A stretch of DNA of 16,272 nt from NCBI GenBank assembly GCA_009885275.1, contig VFKY01000219.1, positions 1-16,272 of the forward strand. Direction: 5' to 3'. Below, piece after piece: positions 7,538-16,272 of the stretch (its first letter is position 1; every line of letters starts with the position of its first letter). A program made the translations under genes and the position numbers. The DNA is from Verrucomicrobiota bacterium (GTDB lineage: Bacteria; Verrucomicrobiota; Verrucomicrobiia; Verrucomicrobiales; Verrucomicrobiaceae). Under the pieces are notes generated by a model. That model was not told the DNA's origin, ran no database searches, and saw only the letters and a list, made by a program, of their open reading frames with translations.

Positions 7538-7570
7538 GCCTCCGATGCATTTGCATTCGGCGGGTTTTTT
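7538..7570 (+). terminator. intrinsic terminator-like attenuator between rplL and rpoB
   Basis: CCTCCGATGC (7539-7548) pairs with 7553-7563 under an ATTT loop, with one T/C mismatch and one bulged T. Six T residues (7565-7570) follow directly after GGG, the standard layout of a Rho-independent terminator. The imperfect stem and its place ahead of rpoB suggest partial read-through, lowering rpoBC expression relative to the ribosomal proteins. Confidence 0.72.
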
Positions 7571-7689
7571 GTTCCCTGACATAGCCGGAAGTAGTTTCTT
7601 TTCACGGGAAGCTACAATTCAGCCAATTAAAAGCCGGAAATCCCTCTGGTATTACTCAAATCATTGCCAACACCCAGCCCCTACGTCGT

Positions 7690-10600
7690 ATGTCCCAGCG
7701 CATTAATTTTGGCAAACTTAAGGAACCTGTTGAGCCGCCGAATCTCATTGAGATTCAGTTGAAGTCTTACGAGGAATTCCTACAAAAAGACATCGCGCCC
7801 ACGAAGCGTAAGCAGCAAGGATTACAGGCAGTCTTTAAAGAAGTTTTCCCCATCGAGAGCTATGATGGAAAAATGACTTTGGATTTCACTCAATATGAGA
7901 TCGGTGAACCCAAGCTCAATCCGCTCGAATCGATTCGTGAAGCAGAGACTTTCAGTGCGCCTCTTTATGTGACCTATGAGCTTCGTGACGAGGCGGGCGC
8001 AAAACAGGAGCGCGTGTACATGGGCGAACTTCCAATGATGACAACGCGTGGAACGTTTGTCATAAATGGCGCTGAACGTGTGGTCGTTAGTCAGCTTCAC
8101 CGCTCCCCTGGGATTTGCTTTGAAACGCAGCAGCATTTAAATGGACGCTGGTTGTTTGGCTTCCGCATCATTCCTGACCGCGGCACATGGCTGGAAGTGC
8201 AGTTCGACACTAATGATTTACTCTACGTTTACCTCGATCGTCGTCGTCGTCGTCGTAAGTTCCTCGCGACCACGCTACTTCGTGTCATTGGATATTCTAC
8301 AGATGAAGATATCCTGAAGTTGTTCTATCCAATTGAAGATCTCAAACTTAAAGAAAACACTCCTGACGAAGATCTTGCATCTAAAGTGATCTTCAAAGAT
8401 ATGCTTGATGGCGAGCTTATCGTTGCCCGTGCCTATGAGCCTTTGACTCAAGGTATTGTGCGCCAATTGATCCAACTCGGACACAAGAGCATCCGTTGTG
8501 TGACTGCTACCCAGGACGACCTAATTATCGCATCTTTACGCAAGGATCCTGCCCATGATGAAGATGAGGCGCTTAAAGAAATTTATCGTCGTCTGCGCCC
8601 TGGCGATCCTCCAACGGTTCCGAATGCGCGCGCACTTGTAAAACGGTTATTCTTTGATCCTAAGCGTTATGATCTTACTCGTGTAGGACGTTACAAGATC
8701 AACCAAAAGCTGGGGATTAAGGTTAATCCGGATGAGCGCATTCTCATTTCTGAAGATGTTGTGTCTGCGGTGCGTTATCTCTTCAAGCTACGCGCAGGTG
8801 AAGGTGTTTTGGATGATATTGATCACCTTGGTAGCCGTCGTGTGCGGGCTGTCGGAGAGCTTCTTTCCAATCAATGTCGCGTTGGATTGGCTCGGACTGA
8901 ACGCCTTGTTAAAGAGCGTATGACACTTTTTGATGTGAACATGGATGTGATGACGCCGCAAAAGCTCATCAATCCTAAGGCCCTCAGTGCTGTAGTCCGT
9001 GACTTCTTTGCTCGTTCTCAGTTGAGTCAATTCATGGATCAGATAAACCCGTTGGCAGAACTGACGCACAAACGCCGTCTATCTGCTCTTGGGCCTGGTG
9101 GTTTGAATCGTGACCGCGCAGGTTTTGAGGTTCGTGACGTACATCCTTCCCACTACGGCCGTATTTGCCCTATTGAAACGCCTGAAGGTCCTAACATTGG
9201 TTTGATCAACTCGCTTTGCAGTTACGCGCGCATTAATGAATTCGGATTTATCGAGACACCCTATAGGCGTGTCGAGAGTGGGCTAGTCACTGACAAAATT
9301 GATTATCTTACAGCCGATCAGGAAGAAAATCACTACGTTGCTCAGGCAAACAATGCGATTGATGACAAAGGACGCTTCAAAGATGAAACGGTGACGGTGC
9401 GTTATCGTGGAGATTTCCTTGATGTGCCACCGCTACAGTCTGCATATATGGACGTGTCACCGAAGCAATTGGTGTCGGTAGCCGCGAGTCTTATCCCGTT
9501 CCTTGAGCATGATGATGCCAACCGTGCTTTGATGGGATCAAACATGATGCGTCAGGGCGTGCCGCTTTTACTTGCTGAGGCCCCACTTGTTGGCACTGGC
9601 ATGGAGGCCAAGGCCGCTCGCGACTCCCAGTCAGTTATCGTTGCTGATGCTGGTGGTGTGGTGGCTTCGGCCACTGCGGATTGTATTATCGTCACTAAAG
9701 ATGGTAATTTGCCGATCACTGAAAAAGCATTTGCTACTGAGCCTGGCAAAGTAGTCACAGATCCAGAAAAAGGGGTTTACTGTTATCCTTTGCGCAAGTT
9801 TATGCGCTCCAATGCTGGAACTTGCATCAATCAGCGCCCGTTGGTCAAACGTGGACAAAAAATCAAAAAAGGCGACGTTCTTGCGGACGGTCCCTCTACC
9901 GATAACGGTGAGTTGGCTGTAGGGCGCAATGTCCTTGTCGCTTTCATGCCGTGGAATGGGTACAACTTCGAAGATGCGATCGTTATCTCTCGTCGTGTGG
10001 TTAAAGACGATGTCTATACCTCAATCCATATCGAGGACTTTGATGTTGGCGCTCGCGACACCAAGCTTGGACCTGAAGAAATCACACGAGACATACCCAA
10101 TGTTGGCGATGAAGCATTGCGCAATCTTGGTGCAGACGGCGTCGTTAGAATTGGCGCAGAGGTCAAGCCTGGCGATATCCTCGTAGGCAAGATCACTCCA
10201 AAATCTGAAACCGAGCTCGCCCCTGAGGAGCGCCTTCTTCGCGCTATCTTCGGTGAAAAAGCAGCCGATGTTAAGGACACATCTCTCCGAGTCCCTTCTG
10301 GTTGTGCGGGCATCGTGATGGATGTTCGTGTATCCTCTCGTAATGGAGCGGATAAAGAACGCCTCTCCCCTAGTGAACAAAAGAAGCAGATCAAGCAGAT
10401 CACAGAGGATCATAAAAACAAGACGGAGCAACTAACTGAGCAGCTAACTGAAAAACTTTCAGAGATATTGCTCAATGAGAAAATTCCTCTTGATGTGGTT
10501 AACGGCGAAACCGGTGAGGTAATCATTGGTGCCAATAAGAAGATCACTAAAACCCTTCTTCGCACACTGTCTGAAAACTACCGCTCGGTAGAAATCGACC

Positions 10601-11535
10601 AGAGCCCGATCCGCAACAAGATCATGGATATCGTTTCTGCTTTTGAAGCGAAGTTTGATGAAGCGGATATCGAGCGTGAACGCGGTCTTGATCGCATGGA
10701 GCAGGGCGAAGAGATGGATAGCGGTGTCATCAAAGAAGTCCGCGTATTCGTAGCCAGCAAGCGCAAGATTAGTGTTGGTGACAAAATGGCGGGTCGTCAC
10801 GGTAACAAAGGTGTTGTTGCTATCATCGTGCCTGAAGAGGACATGCCGTTCCTTGAAGATGGAACGCCTGTTGATATTTGCTTGAACCCTCTGGGTGTTC
10901 CAAGCCGTATGAACGTCGGACAGGTTCTTGAGACGCACCTTGGCGTTGCTGCTAAAGCCCTTGGCTTTACAGTAGCCACTCCTGTGTTCGATGGCATCAA
11001 GGAAGATAAGATCATGGGTTACCTTGCCGAAGCGCGGAAGAAACCTGGCTTTGAATGGATTGGTCTCAACGGTAAGAGCAAACTTATTGATGGGCGCACT
11101 GGTGAAACTTTCTCGCAGGAAATTGTGGTCGGCTACATCTACATGTTGAAGCTCGCTCACCTTGTTGCTGATAAGATTCACGCCCGTGCAGTTGGGCCAT
11201 ATTCACTCGTTACGCAGCAACCTCTTGGAGGTAAGGCGCAATACGGTGGCCAACGCTTCGGAGAAATGGAGGTATGGGCACTGGAAGCATATGGTGCTGC
11301 ATATACTCTGCAGGAGCTTCTGACTGTAAAATCTGACGATGTCCAAGGACGTACACGGATTTACGAAAGTATTGTCAAAGGTGACAATTCATTGGAAGCC
11401 GGCACGCCGGAATCCTTTAATGTTCTTATCAAAGAAATGCAAAGCCTTGGTCTCGATGTCAAGGTCGTCAATCGTAACACTGGCGAAGAGGAAATGACGG
11501 GTGGTAGCAGCTATGCTCCAGCCCTCGGAATGTAA
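7690..11535 (+). CDS. rpoB: DNA-directed RNA polymerase subunit beta
   Basis: RpoB (1281 residues; E. coli has 1342) forms one pincer of the core enzyme and part of the active site. Landmarks in order: HRSPGI in the N-terminal protrusion; a run of six Arg (184-189) in the lobe; the rifampicin-binding cluster with QLSQFMDQ (444-451) and [14 protein letters not shown] (459-472); the fork region with [27 protein letters not shown]; and [10 protein letters not shown] with active-site lysines near the C-terminal third. A charged region around residues 900-980, including [12 protein letters not shown] (912-923), lies where many Gram-negative beta subunits carry a lineage-specific insert. The ATG at 7690 lacks a Shine-Dalgarno. 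rpoC follows after 32 bases. No frameshift or truncation is seen. Confidence 0.99.
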   Translation: MSQRINFGKLKEPVEPPNLIEIQLKSYEEFLQKDIAPTKRKQQGLQAVFKEVFPIESYDGKMTLDFTQYEIGEPKLNPLESIREAETFSAPLYVTYELRDEAGAKQERVYMGELPMMTTRGTFVINGAERVVVSQLHRSPGICFETQQHLNGRWLFGFRIIPDRGTWLEVQFDTNDLLYVYLDRRRRRRKFLATTLLRVIGYSTDEDILKLFYPIEDLKLKENTPDEDLASKVIFKDMLDGELIVARAYEPLTQGIVRQLIQLGHKSIRCVTATQDDLIIASLRKDPAHDEDEALKEIYRRLRPGDPPTVPNARALVKRLFFDPKRYDLTRVGRYKINQKLGIKVNPDERILISEDVVSAVRYLFKLRAGEGVLDDIDHLGSRRVRAVGELLSNQCRVGLARTERLVKERMTLFDVNMDVMTPQKLINPKALSAVVRDFFARSQLSQFMDQINPLAELTHKRRLSALGPGGLNRDRAGFEVRDVHPSHYGRICPIETPEGPNIGLINSLCSYARINEFGFIETPYRRVESGLVTDKIDYLTADQEENHYVAQANNAIDDKGRFKDETVTVRYRGDFLDVPPLQSAYMDVSPKQLVSVAASLIPFLEHDDANRALMGSNMMRQGVPLLLAEAPLVGTGMEAKAARDSQSVIVADAGGVVASATADCIIVTKDGNLPITEKAFATEPGKVVTDPEKGVYCYPLRKFMRSNAGTCINQRPLVKRGQKIKKGDVLADGPSTDNGELAVGRNVLVAFMPWNGYNFEDAIVISRRVVKDDVYTSIHIEDFDVGARDTKLGPEEITRDIPNVGDEALRNLGADGVVRIGAEVKPGDILVGKITPKSETELAPEERLLRAIFGEKAADVKDTSLRVPSGCAGIVMDVRVSSRNGADKERLSPSEQKKQIKQITEDHKNKTEQLTEQLTEKLSEILLNEKIPLDVVNGETGEVIIGANKKITKTLLRTLSENYRSVEIDQSPIRNKIMDIVSAFEAKFDEADIERERGLDRMEQGEEMDSGVIKEVRVFVASKRKISVGDKMAGRHGNKGVVAIIVPEEDMPFLEDGTPVDICLNPLGVPSRMNVGQVLETHLGVAAKALGFTVATPVFDGIKEDKIMGYLAEARKKPGFEWIGLNGKSKLIDGRTGETFSQEIVVGYIYMLKLAHLVADKIHARAVGPYSLVTQQPLGGKAQYGGQRFGEMEVWALEAYGAAYTLQELLTVKSDDVQGRTRIYESIVKGDNSLEAGTPESFNVLIKEMQSLGLDVKVVNRNTGEEEMTGGSSYAPALGM
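8239..8256 (+). repeat. (CGT)6 trinucleotide repeat inside rpoB
   Basis: Six exact CGT codons in a row encode Arg184-Arg189 of RpoB. Related beta subunits have a short basic run (DRR.. to ..RKF) at this place, so the protein feature is expected, but the perfect codon identity makes it a small microsatellite that could slip in steps of one residue. Confidence 0.9.
10423..10458 (+). repeat. 12-bp tandem repeat (three degenerate units) inside rpoB
   Basis: Three consecutive 12-base units (10423-10434, 10435-10446, 10447-10458) encode the peptide repeat [12 protein letters not shown] at residues 912-923 of the beta subunit. The first two units differ by only two bases. It sits in a Lys/Glu/Gln-rich, probably helical stretch, consistent with local duplication in a tolerant insert. 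Confidence 0.8.
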
Positions 11536-11567
11536 CCATAAAGAAACCCTAGAACAATCAAGATACC

Positions 11568-14500
11568 ATGAGCTTCGACAATCATCTCAAGGAACTTTTC
11601 GGGGAATCCCATCGCACCAGCGGTTTCGATATGGTTTCCATTACTGTAGCTTCACCAGATCGCATCAGATCTTGGAGTCACGGTGAGGTTAAAAATCCCG
11701 AAACCATCAACTACCGTACTTTCAAACCTGAAAAAGGCGGCCTTTTTTGCGAACGTATTTTCGGTCCAACTCGCGACTGGGAATGTGCTTGCGGCAAATA
11801 CAAGCGCATCAAGCATAAGGGCGTTATTTGTGACCGCTGCGGTGTAGAAGTCACACTCTCTCGCGTCCGGCGTGAGCGTATGGGGCACATTGAGCTTGCT
11901 GTACCGGTAACCCATATCTGGTTTTATAAGTGCATGCCTTCACGCATCGGCCTTATGCTCGATATGACTGCTCGCTCTCTTGAGCGCGTGATTTATTATG
12001 AGGATTACATTGTTGTTTCCCCTGGAAATACTCCGCTACTGCGCGGTCAGTTGCTCACGGAAATGGAAATGCGTGAAGCGGAAGACCAATATGGTGCTGA
12101 TGCATTCAAAATCGGTATGGGTGCTGAAGCAATTCGTGATATTCTTGCCCAAGCCAATCTGGTAGAGATGGTGAAGGACTTGGAATCAGCGATGACGAAG
12201 ACGCGTTCTAAGCAACTTCGCAAGAAAATCGCGAAGCGTTTGAAGCTTTGCAAAGGATTTGCGATCTCTCATACACGTCCTGAATATATGATCATGGAAG
12301 TTCTTCCGGTCATTCCTCCGGATTTACGGCCTTTAGTTCCTCTTGAAGGTGGCCGTTTTGCCACATCTGATCTTAATGATCTCTATCGTCGTGTTATTAA
12401 CCGTAATAATCGCCTCAAGAATCTGCTCTCGCTCAAAACACCTGATGTTATCATTAGGAATGAAAAGCGTATGTTGCAGGAAGCGGTTGATGCGCTCTTT
12501 GATAATGGACGTCATGGACGTGCTGTCACCGGCGCAGGCAATCGCCCTCTCAAATCTATGTCCGATATGCTTAAGGGCAAGTCTGGACGATTCCGTCAGA
12601 ACTTGCTTGGTAAGCGTGTCGATTACTCTGGCCGTTCTGTGATCGTGATCGGACCTGACCTTAACTTGAACCAGTGCGGTCTTCCTAAGAAGATGGCTCT
12701 CGTATTGTTTGAGCCCTTTATTATTCGTCGCCTCAAAGAGCTTGGTCTTGTGCATACCGTGCGCAGTGCCAAGAAGATGATTGAGCGCCGCACTCCGGAA
12801 GTATGGGATATCCTTGATGAAGTGACCAAGGGGCACCCCGTCATGTTGAACCGTGCACCAACCCTGCATAGACTTTCCATTCAGGCATTTGAACCCAAGC
12901 TTATCGAAGGTGAAGCTATTCGCGTTCACCCGCTGGTTTGTACGGCTTATAACGCTGACTTTGATGGTGACCAAATGGCCGTTCACGTTCCTCTTTCCAT
13001 CGAAGCGCAGATGGAAGCTCGCCTCCTGATGCTGGCCCCGAACAATTTGTTCTCCCCAGCCAGCGGCAAGCCCGTGATGAATCCATCACAAGATATTCCA
13101 TTGGGATGTTTCGCTCTTACTTATTTGCGTGAATTACCATCACATGATGATGGCAAGAAGAAAGCGACTCCTCCACGTCTCTCACTCTTTAACAATCCTT
13201 CTGAAGTTGAGTTTGCCCTGAGTGAAGGAAGCGTCGAGGCCAATCAAAAAGTTCTCTATCGCAATCCTGATTATAAAACCACGGGTCGTGTCTATGGTGA
13301 TCCTACAAAAGCAGTAATCGAGACCACCGCAGGCCGTATTCGCTTCAGCGAAATCTGGCCGGTAGAACTCGGTTATTACAACAACACCGTTGGCAAGAAG
13401 CAGCTTTCCGATATCATCTGGCGTTGTTTCCAAACGTCAGGGCACAAGGAAACCGTGGCCGCTCTTGACCGTTTGAAAAATCTTGGATTCCGTGAAGCCA
13501 TGCGTTCCGGCTGTTCCATCGGCATCACCGACATGGTGATCCCCGAAGTGAAATACAAGATTCTCGATCGTGCCCGTGCAGAAGTGCAGGTATCTGAAAA
13601 TCAACTCAAGCGCGGGATCATTACCGCTGGCGAAAAATATCAGAAGGTAATCGATATTTGGACGGCAGCTGGTGAAGAAGTGACGAAAGAAGTGTTCCGC
13701 ACTCTTGAATATAATGAGGGCAAGAAGCTTCACAATCCTCTCTATATCATGGTTACCTCTGGTGCTCGCGGTAACCAGACCCAAATCAAGCAGCTCTCAG
13801 GGATGCGTGGTTTGATGGCTAAACCGAGTGGTGACATTATCGAACGTCCGATCACTTCAAACTTCCGTGAAGGTTTGACCGTGCTGGAGTATTTCATCTC
13901 CACTCACGGAGCTCGTAAGGGGCTTTCTGATACGGCCTTGAAGACGGCTGACTCTGGTTATATGACCCGTAAGCTTGTGGACGTTGCTCAGGATGTGATC
14001 GTGACAGAGGAAGATTGTGGCACAGCCAACGGTATTACTCTCGCTTCCATTTACCAAGGTGATGAAGAAGTAGTGGATCTTAAGACTCGCATTTATGGTC
14101 GTGTGTCTTGTGAAACCATCCATGACCCTATCGATAAGAAGATCAGTATCGTTGAGCACGCTCAGCTTATTACGGAAAACATCGCCAACAGGTTAGTACA
14201 GATTGGAGTGGAGAAGCTAAAGATCCGTTCCGTTCTTACTTGCGAAAGTAAACGTGGTTGCTGCGCACAGTGCTACGGACTAAGTCTCGCGACTAGTCGT
14301 ATTGTCAAAGTGGGTGAAGCTGTCGGCATCGTCGCTGCTCAATCAATCGGTGAGCCGGGAACACAGCTCACTATGCGTACATTCCACGTTGGTGGTGTGG
14401 CGAGTGGTGCTTTCAAACAGCCCATCATTGTTACGAAGAATGCTGGCACAGTTCGATTTAATGACATTCGTGTAGTGCAAACTCCGGACGGTCAGGTTGC

Positions 14501-15707
14501 TCTTAGTAAGAACGGAACCATCGTGATTCAAGATGAAAACGGCCGTGAACTCGAGTCACATAAGATTGTACTTGGCGCCGTTATCTCCAGAAGTGAAAAT
14601 GATAAGGTTAAGAAAGGCGAAACCATTGTCACATGGGATCCATACAACACTCCAATTATCACGGAAAAAACGGGTAAGATTGAATTCCGCGACATGTTGG
14701 GTGGTGTTACCATCACTAAAGAGACAAATCAGGCCACAGGTAACGTAGAAACAGTGGTTATCGAACACAAGGCAGACTTGCACCCGCAAATCGTCATTGT
14801 GGATTCAAAGACGAAAGAAATTCTCGCTAGCTATACGATTCCTGCAGGCGCGCACATTTCGGTTAAGAATCATGATAAAGTTGAAGCTGGAACGGTGCTC
14901 GCCAAGACTCCGCGTAAGGCTGCCAAAACAAAGGATATCACGGGCGGCCTTCCTCGTGTTGCTGAACTTTTCGAAGCTCGCAAACCTAAGGATGCTTGTG
15001 AAATTGCCAAGATTGATGGCACCATAGAAATTGCCGGCCTTGTTCGTGGCAAGCGTAAGGTGCTTGTTACCGACCAAAAGACGGGTCAACAAGAAGAGCA
15101 TCTTATCCCCCGTAATAAGCACGTTTTTGTACAAAACGGCGATATCGTTTCCAAAGGTGATCAACTCACTGAAGGCGCAGTGGTGCCGCATGATCTTCTG
15201 GAGATTCTTGGGCCACAAGTGCTTCGTGAACACCTTGTAAATGAGGTTCAAGAGGTCTACCGCGCTCAAGGTGTAGAGATCAATGATAAGCACGTTGAGA
15301 TTATTATTCGTCAGATGTTGCGCAAAGTGAAGATCAACGAACCTGGTGACACTACATTCCTATGGGGAGATCAAGTGGATCGCCTTGAATTTGAACGTGA
15401 GAACATACGTATCGTTGAGGAGGGTGGCAAACCAGCCACAGCGGACCCTGTCTTGCTTGGTATCACTAAGGCTAGCCTTGAAACGGACAGCTTCATTAGT
15501 GCAGCTAGCTTCCAAGACACCACACGTGTACTTACCGAAGCGGCAACACATGCTCGGAATGACATGCTACGTGGCTTCAAAGAAAACGTCATCATGGGAC
15601 ACCTCATTCCTGCAGGCACTGGTTTCAAAGCCAATCGCGACTTCAATGTTGTTGAAACGGAAAGCGTAGCTTACTCATCGACAGATGATGAAGCCGTGAT
15701 TGCATAA
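11568..15707 (+). CDS. rpoC: DNA-directed RNA polymerase subunit beta'
   Basis: RpoC (1379 residues; E. coli has 1407) carries the catalytic magnesium site and the clamp. The N-terminal zinc ribbon has Cys73, Cys75, Cys88 and Cys91 ([19 protein letters not shown]). The active-site motif [13 protein letters not shown] supplies Asp464, Asp466 and Asp468. The second zinc site is formed by Cys817, Cys892, Cys899 and Cys902, with an additional Cys898 beside it. [16 protein letters not shown] and the [19 protein letters not shown] stretch near the bridge helix and trigger loop are conserved. The start ATG at 11568 follows an A/C-rich 32-base gap ending ACC and has no Shine-Dalgarno. It is the last gene of the operon, with a strong terminator 25 bases after its stop. 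Confidence 0.99.
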   Translation: MSFDNHLKELFGESHRTSGFDMVSITVASPDRIRSWSHGEVKNPETINYRTFKPEKGGLFCERIFGPTRDWECACGKYKRIKHKGVICDRCGVEVTLSRVRRERMGHIELAVPVTHIWFYKCMPSRIGLMLDMTARSLERVIYYEDYIVVSPGNTPLLRGQLLTEMEMREAEDQYGADAFKIGMGAEAIRDILAQANLVEMVKDLESAMTKTRSKQLRKKIAKRLKLCKGFAISHTRPEYMIMEVLPVIPPDLRPLVPLEGGRFATSDLNDLYRRVINRNNRLKNLLSLKTPDVIIRNEKRMLQEAVDALFDNGRHGRAVTGAGNRPLKSMSDMLKGKSGRFRQNLLGKRVDYSGRSVIVIGPDLNLNQCGLPKKMALVLFEPFIIRRLKELGLVHTVRSAKKMIERRTPEVWDILDEVTKGHPVMLNRAPTLHRLSIQAFEPKLIEGEAIRVHPLVCTAYNADFDGDQMAVHVPLSIEAQMEARLLMLAPNNLFSPASGKPVMNPSQDIPLGCFALTYLRELPSHDDGKKKATPPRLSLFNNPSEVEFALSEGSVEANQKVLYRNPDYKTTGRVYGDPTKAVIETTAGRIRFSEIWPVELGYYNNTVGKKQLSDIIWRCFQTSGHKETVAALDRLKNLGFREAMRSGCSIGITDMVIPEVKYKILDRARAEVQVSENQLKRGIITAGEKYQKVIDIWTAAGEEVTKEVFRTLEYNEGKKLHNPLYIMVTSGARGNQTQIKQLSGMRGLMAKPSGDIIERPITSNFREGLTVLEYFISTHGARKGLSDTALKTADSGYMTRKLVDVAQDVIVTEEDCGTANGITLASIYQGDEEVVDLKTRIYGRVSCETIHDPIDKKISIVEHAQLITENIANRLVQIGVEKLKIRSVLTCESKRGCCAQCYGLSLATSRIVKVGEAVGIVAAQSIGEPGTQLTMRTFHVGGVASGAFKQPIIVTKNAGTVRFNDIRVVQTPDGQVALSKNGTIVIQDENGRELESHKIVLGAVISRSENDKVKKGETIVTWDPYNTPIITEKTGKIEFRDMLGGVTITKETNQATGNVETVVIEHKADLHPQIVIVDSKTKEILASYTIPAGAHISVKNHDKVEAGTVLAKTPRKAAKTKDITGGLPRVAELFEARKPKDACEIAKIDGTIEIAGLVRGKRKVLVTDQKTGQQEEHLIPRNKHVFVQNGDIVSKGDQLTEGAVVPHDLLEILGPQVLREHLVNEVQEVYRAQGVEINDKHVEIIIRQMLRKVKINEPGDTTFLWGDQVDRLEFERENIRIVEEGGKPATADPVLLGITKASLETDSFISAASFQDTTRVLTEAATHARNDMLRGFKENVIMGHLIPAGTGFKANRDFNVVETESVAYSSTDDEAVIA

Positions 15708-15732
15708 CTGGCCCATTAAGAGTCAACAATAG

Positions 15733-15764
15733 AGCGCCCTTCGGAAACGAAGGGCGCTTTTGTT
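15733..15764 (+). terminator. Rho-independent terminator of the rpoBC operon
   Basis: AGCGCCCTTCG (15733-15743) and CGAAGGGCGCT (15748-15758) form a perfect 11-bp stem capped by a GAAA tetraloop (GNRA type), followed by T-rich sequence to 15764. It lies 25 bases after the rpoC stop. The reverse strand also has a T-containing flank (TTGTTGACTC), so weak activity against the convergent small gene is possible. Confidence 0.95.
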
Positions 15765-15937
15765 TATCGTTTCACTTTGCCGAGTAGGCGGGCTTTTTTG
15801 TGGCGAACCGACTCGCTGGCTGCGCATGGCCGCCGTTCCAACTTTCACGTGGCTGGGCACTGGCGTTGGGCGTTGTGACTGGGGGCCTATTTCATCCTAT
15901 ACTTGTGTGACAGGGTGTAGTGGAAAAGCCATCCGAC

Positions 15938-16234
15938 TCATACCGCCAGCACCTTTTTCACGATCTCTTGCCACAAGTCATCTATCTTAGTGATGCTCTG
16001 GGGCGGTTTGCGGGCCTTGTGAAACCAGTAGTTCGCGTTGCCTACATCGCCTTCGATCAAATGGAGCAGGGCATGTATCCATGAGCCCATCGCGGTATGA
16101 ATTTCCTGGGCGATGTTGTGAGCGTCCTCCCAATTGCCTTTTTTGGCGTGCCACAGGGCCAGCACCTCCTCTGAAAGTCCAGAGGGAGGTTCGATATCGT
16201 TTTGCACGGAAACAGCAAGCTCGGCAACGGTCAT
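15938..16234 (-). CDS. small conserved protein of unknown function, convergent to rpoC
   Basis: The product is about 98 residues, acidic and largely helical. LALWHAKKGNWEDAH near residues 25-39, then SWIHALLHLIEGDVGNANYW near 51-70, recall a conserved hypothetical family in Proteobacteria and Verrucomicrobiota with a KGDW..AH / WVHAYLHR.EGD..NA.YWY pattern. The helix-pair layout is reminiscent of a tetratricopeptide-type fold, but no function can be stated. There is no signal peptide or membrane segment. The ATG at 16234 has no ribosome binding site, and the frame stays open upstream to the window edge at 16272 (preceding residues LRIDLTSTPFA), so the true start may lie outside the window. 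The gene ends 173 bases from the rpoBC terminator; that gap contains no gene I can support. Confidence 0.8.
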   Translation of the reverse strand: MTVAELAVSVQNDIEPPSGLSEEVLALWHAKKGNWEDAHNIAQEIHTAMGSWIHALLHLIEGDVGNANYWFHKARKPPQSITKIDDLWQEIVKKVLAV

Positions 16235-16272
16235 GGCGAAGGGAGTTGAGGTGAGATCAATCCTCAGGCATC

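Larger units (their letters stand above)
7360..7689 (+). promoter_or_regulatory. 330-base rplL-rpoB intercistronic region with hairpins and attenuator
   Basis: There is no gene here. In order it holds a long hairpin (7382-7412), a roughly 125-base stretch with only weak pairing, a terminator-like hairpin (7538-7570), and a third stem-loop. In the third, 7591-7599 pairs with 7607-7615 (nine pairs, two G-U), without a U-run. A TACAAT at 7613-7618 resembles a -10 box but has no acceptable -35. The last 60 bases before rpoB are A/C-rich and poor in G. E. coli has a similarly sized gap at this place with an attenuator and an RNase III cleavage site that separate ribosomal protein and RNA polymerase output. 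This region probably does the same job, although the comparison is inference. Confidence 0.65.

Noticed and set aside
7049..7579. 176-codon alternative frame over rplL and its 3' region
   Set aside because: It arises from the GC-skewed GCT/GGT codons of rplL (Leu/Arg-rich translation) and crosses the hairpins; it is a shadow frame.
7590..7618. Promoter before rpoB (TACAAT at 7613-7618)
   Set aside because: No acceptable -35 hexamer at 15-18 bases upstream; the same bases form a stem-loop.
10459..11181. 240-codon minus-strand frame inside rpoB (and similar frames in tuf, rpoC)
   Set aside because: These are antisense shadows of conserved genes; their translations have no recognisable motifs or start signals.
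15775..15800. Second terminator after rpoC (GCC ... GGGC then six T)
   Set aside because: Only about three consecutive base pairs can form; the T-run alone is not enough, and the real terminator is at 15733-15764.
15760..15990. Plus-strand 76-codon frame after rpoC
   Set aside because: It begins inside the terminator T-run and overlaps the end of the minus-strand gene; composition is not protein-like.

Overview
The window is a bacterial chromosome segment built around the core translation and transcription cluster tRNA-Thr, tuf, tRNA-Trp, secE, nusG, rplK, rplA, rplJ, rplL, rpoB, rpoC, all on the + strand. Protein character suggests Verrucomicrobiota or a close PVC relative: the EF-Tu N-terminus ([19 protein letters not shown]), the Ala/Gly-rich L7/L12 hinge, and a small KGxWxxAH / GDxxNAxYW protein beside the cluster. 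This placement is inferred from remembered protein character, not from a tree.

Layout. The left edge (1-1107) has two minus-strand genes: a secreted protein truncated by the window edge (<1-294) and a TauE/SafE-type (TSUP) membrane permease (337-1107). They diverge from argG (1236-2492, argininosuccinate synthase). Next comes a strong sigma70-like promoter with an A/T-rich upstream element (2521-2569), a leader that can fold into a long 22-bp hairpin (2588-2646), and then tRNA-Thr(GGU) and tuf. A 9-bp stem-loop and tRNA-Trp(CCA) separate tuf from secE-nusG. rplKAJL follow, then a 330-base gap holding a long hairpin and an intrinsic terminator-like attenuator, then rpoB-rpoC. A GAAA-capped terminator (15733-15764) closes the operon. 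A small minus-strand gene of unknown function (15938-16234) lies beyond it.

How the genes work together. tRNA-Thr, tRNA-Trp, EF-Tu and L1/L10/L11/L7/L12 supply the elongation and factor-binding apparatus. SecE is part of the translocon, NusG links RNA polymerase to ribosome and Rho, and rpoB/rpoC encode the two large RNA polymerase subunits. Every protein-coding gene of the cluster looks intact, with normal length and its signature motifs. The unusual material is in the RNA between genes: the tRNA-Thr/tuf leader hairpin, a 145-base structured spacer between rplJ and rplL, and the rplL-rpoB attenuator region. Start codons mostly lack a Shine-Dalgarno sequence and often read ACC-ATG. I found no mobile element, CRISPR array, phage gene or defence system.
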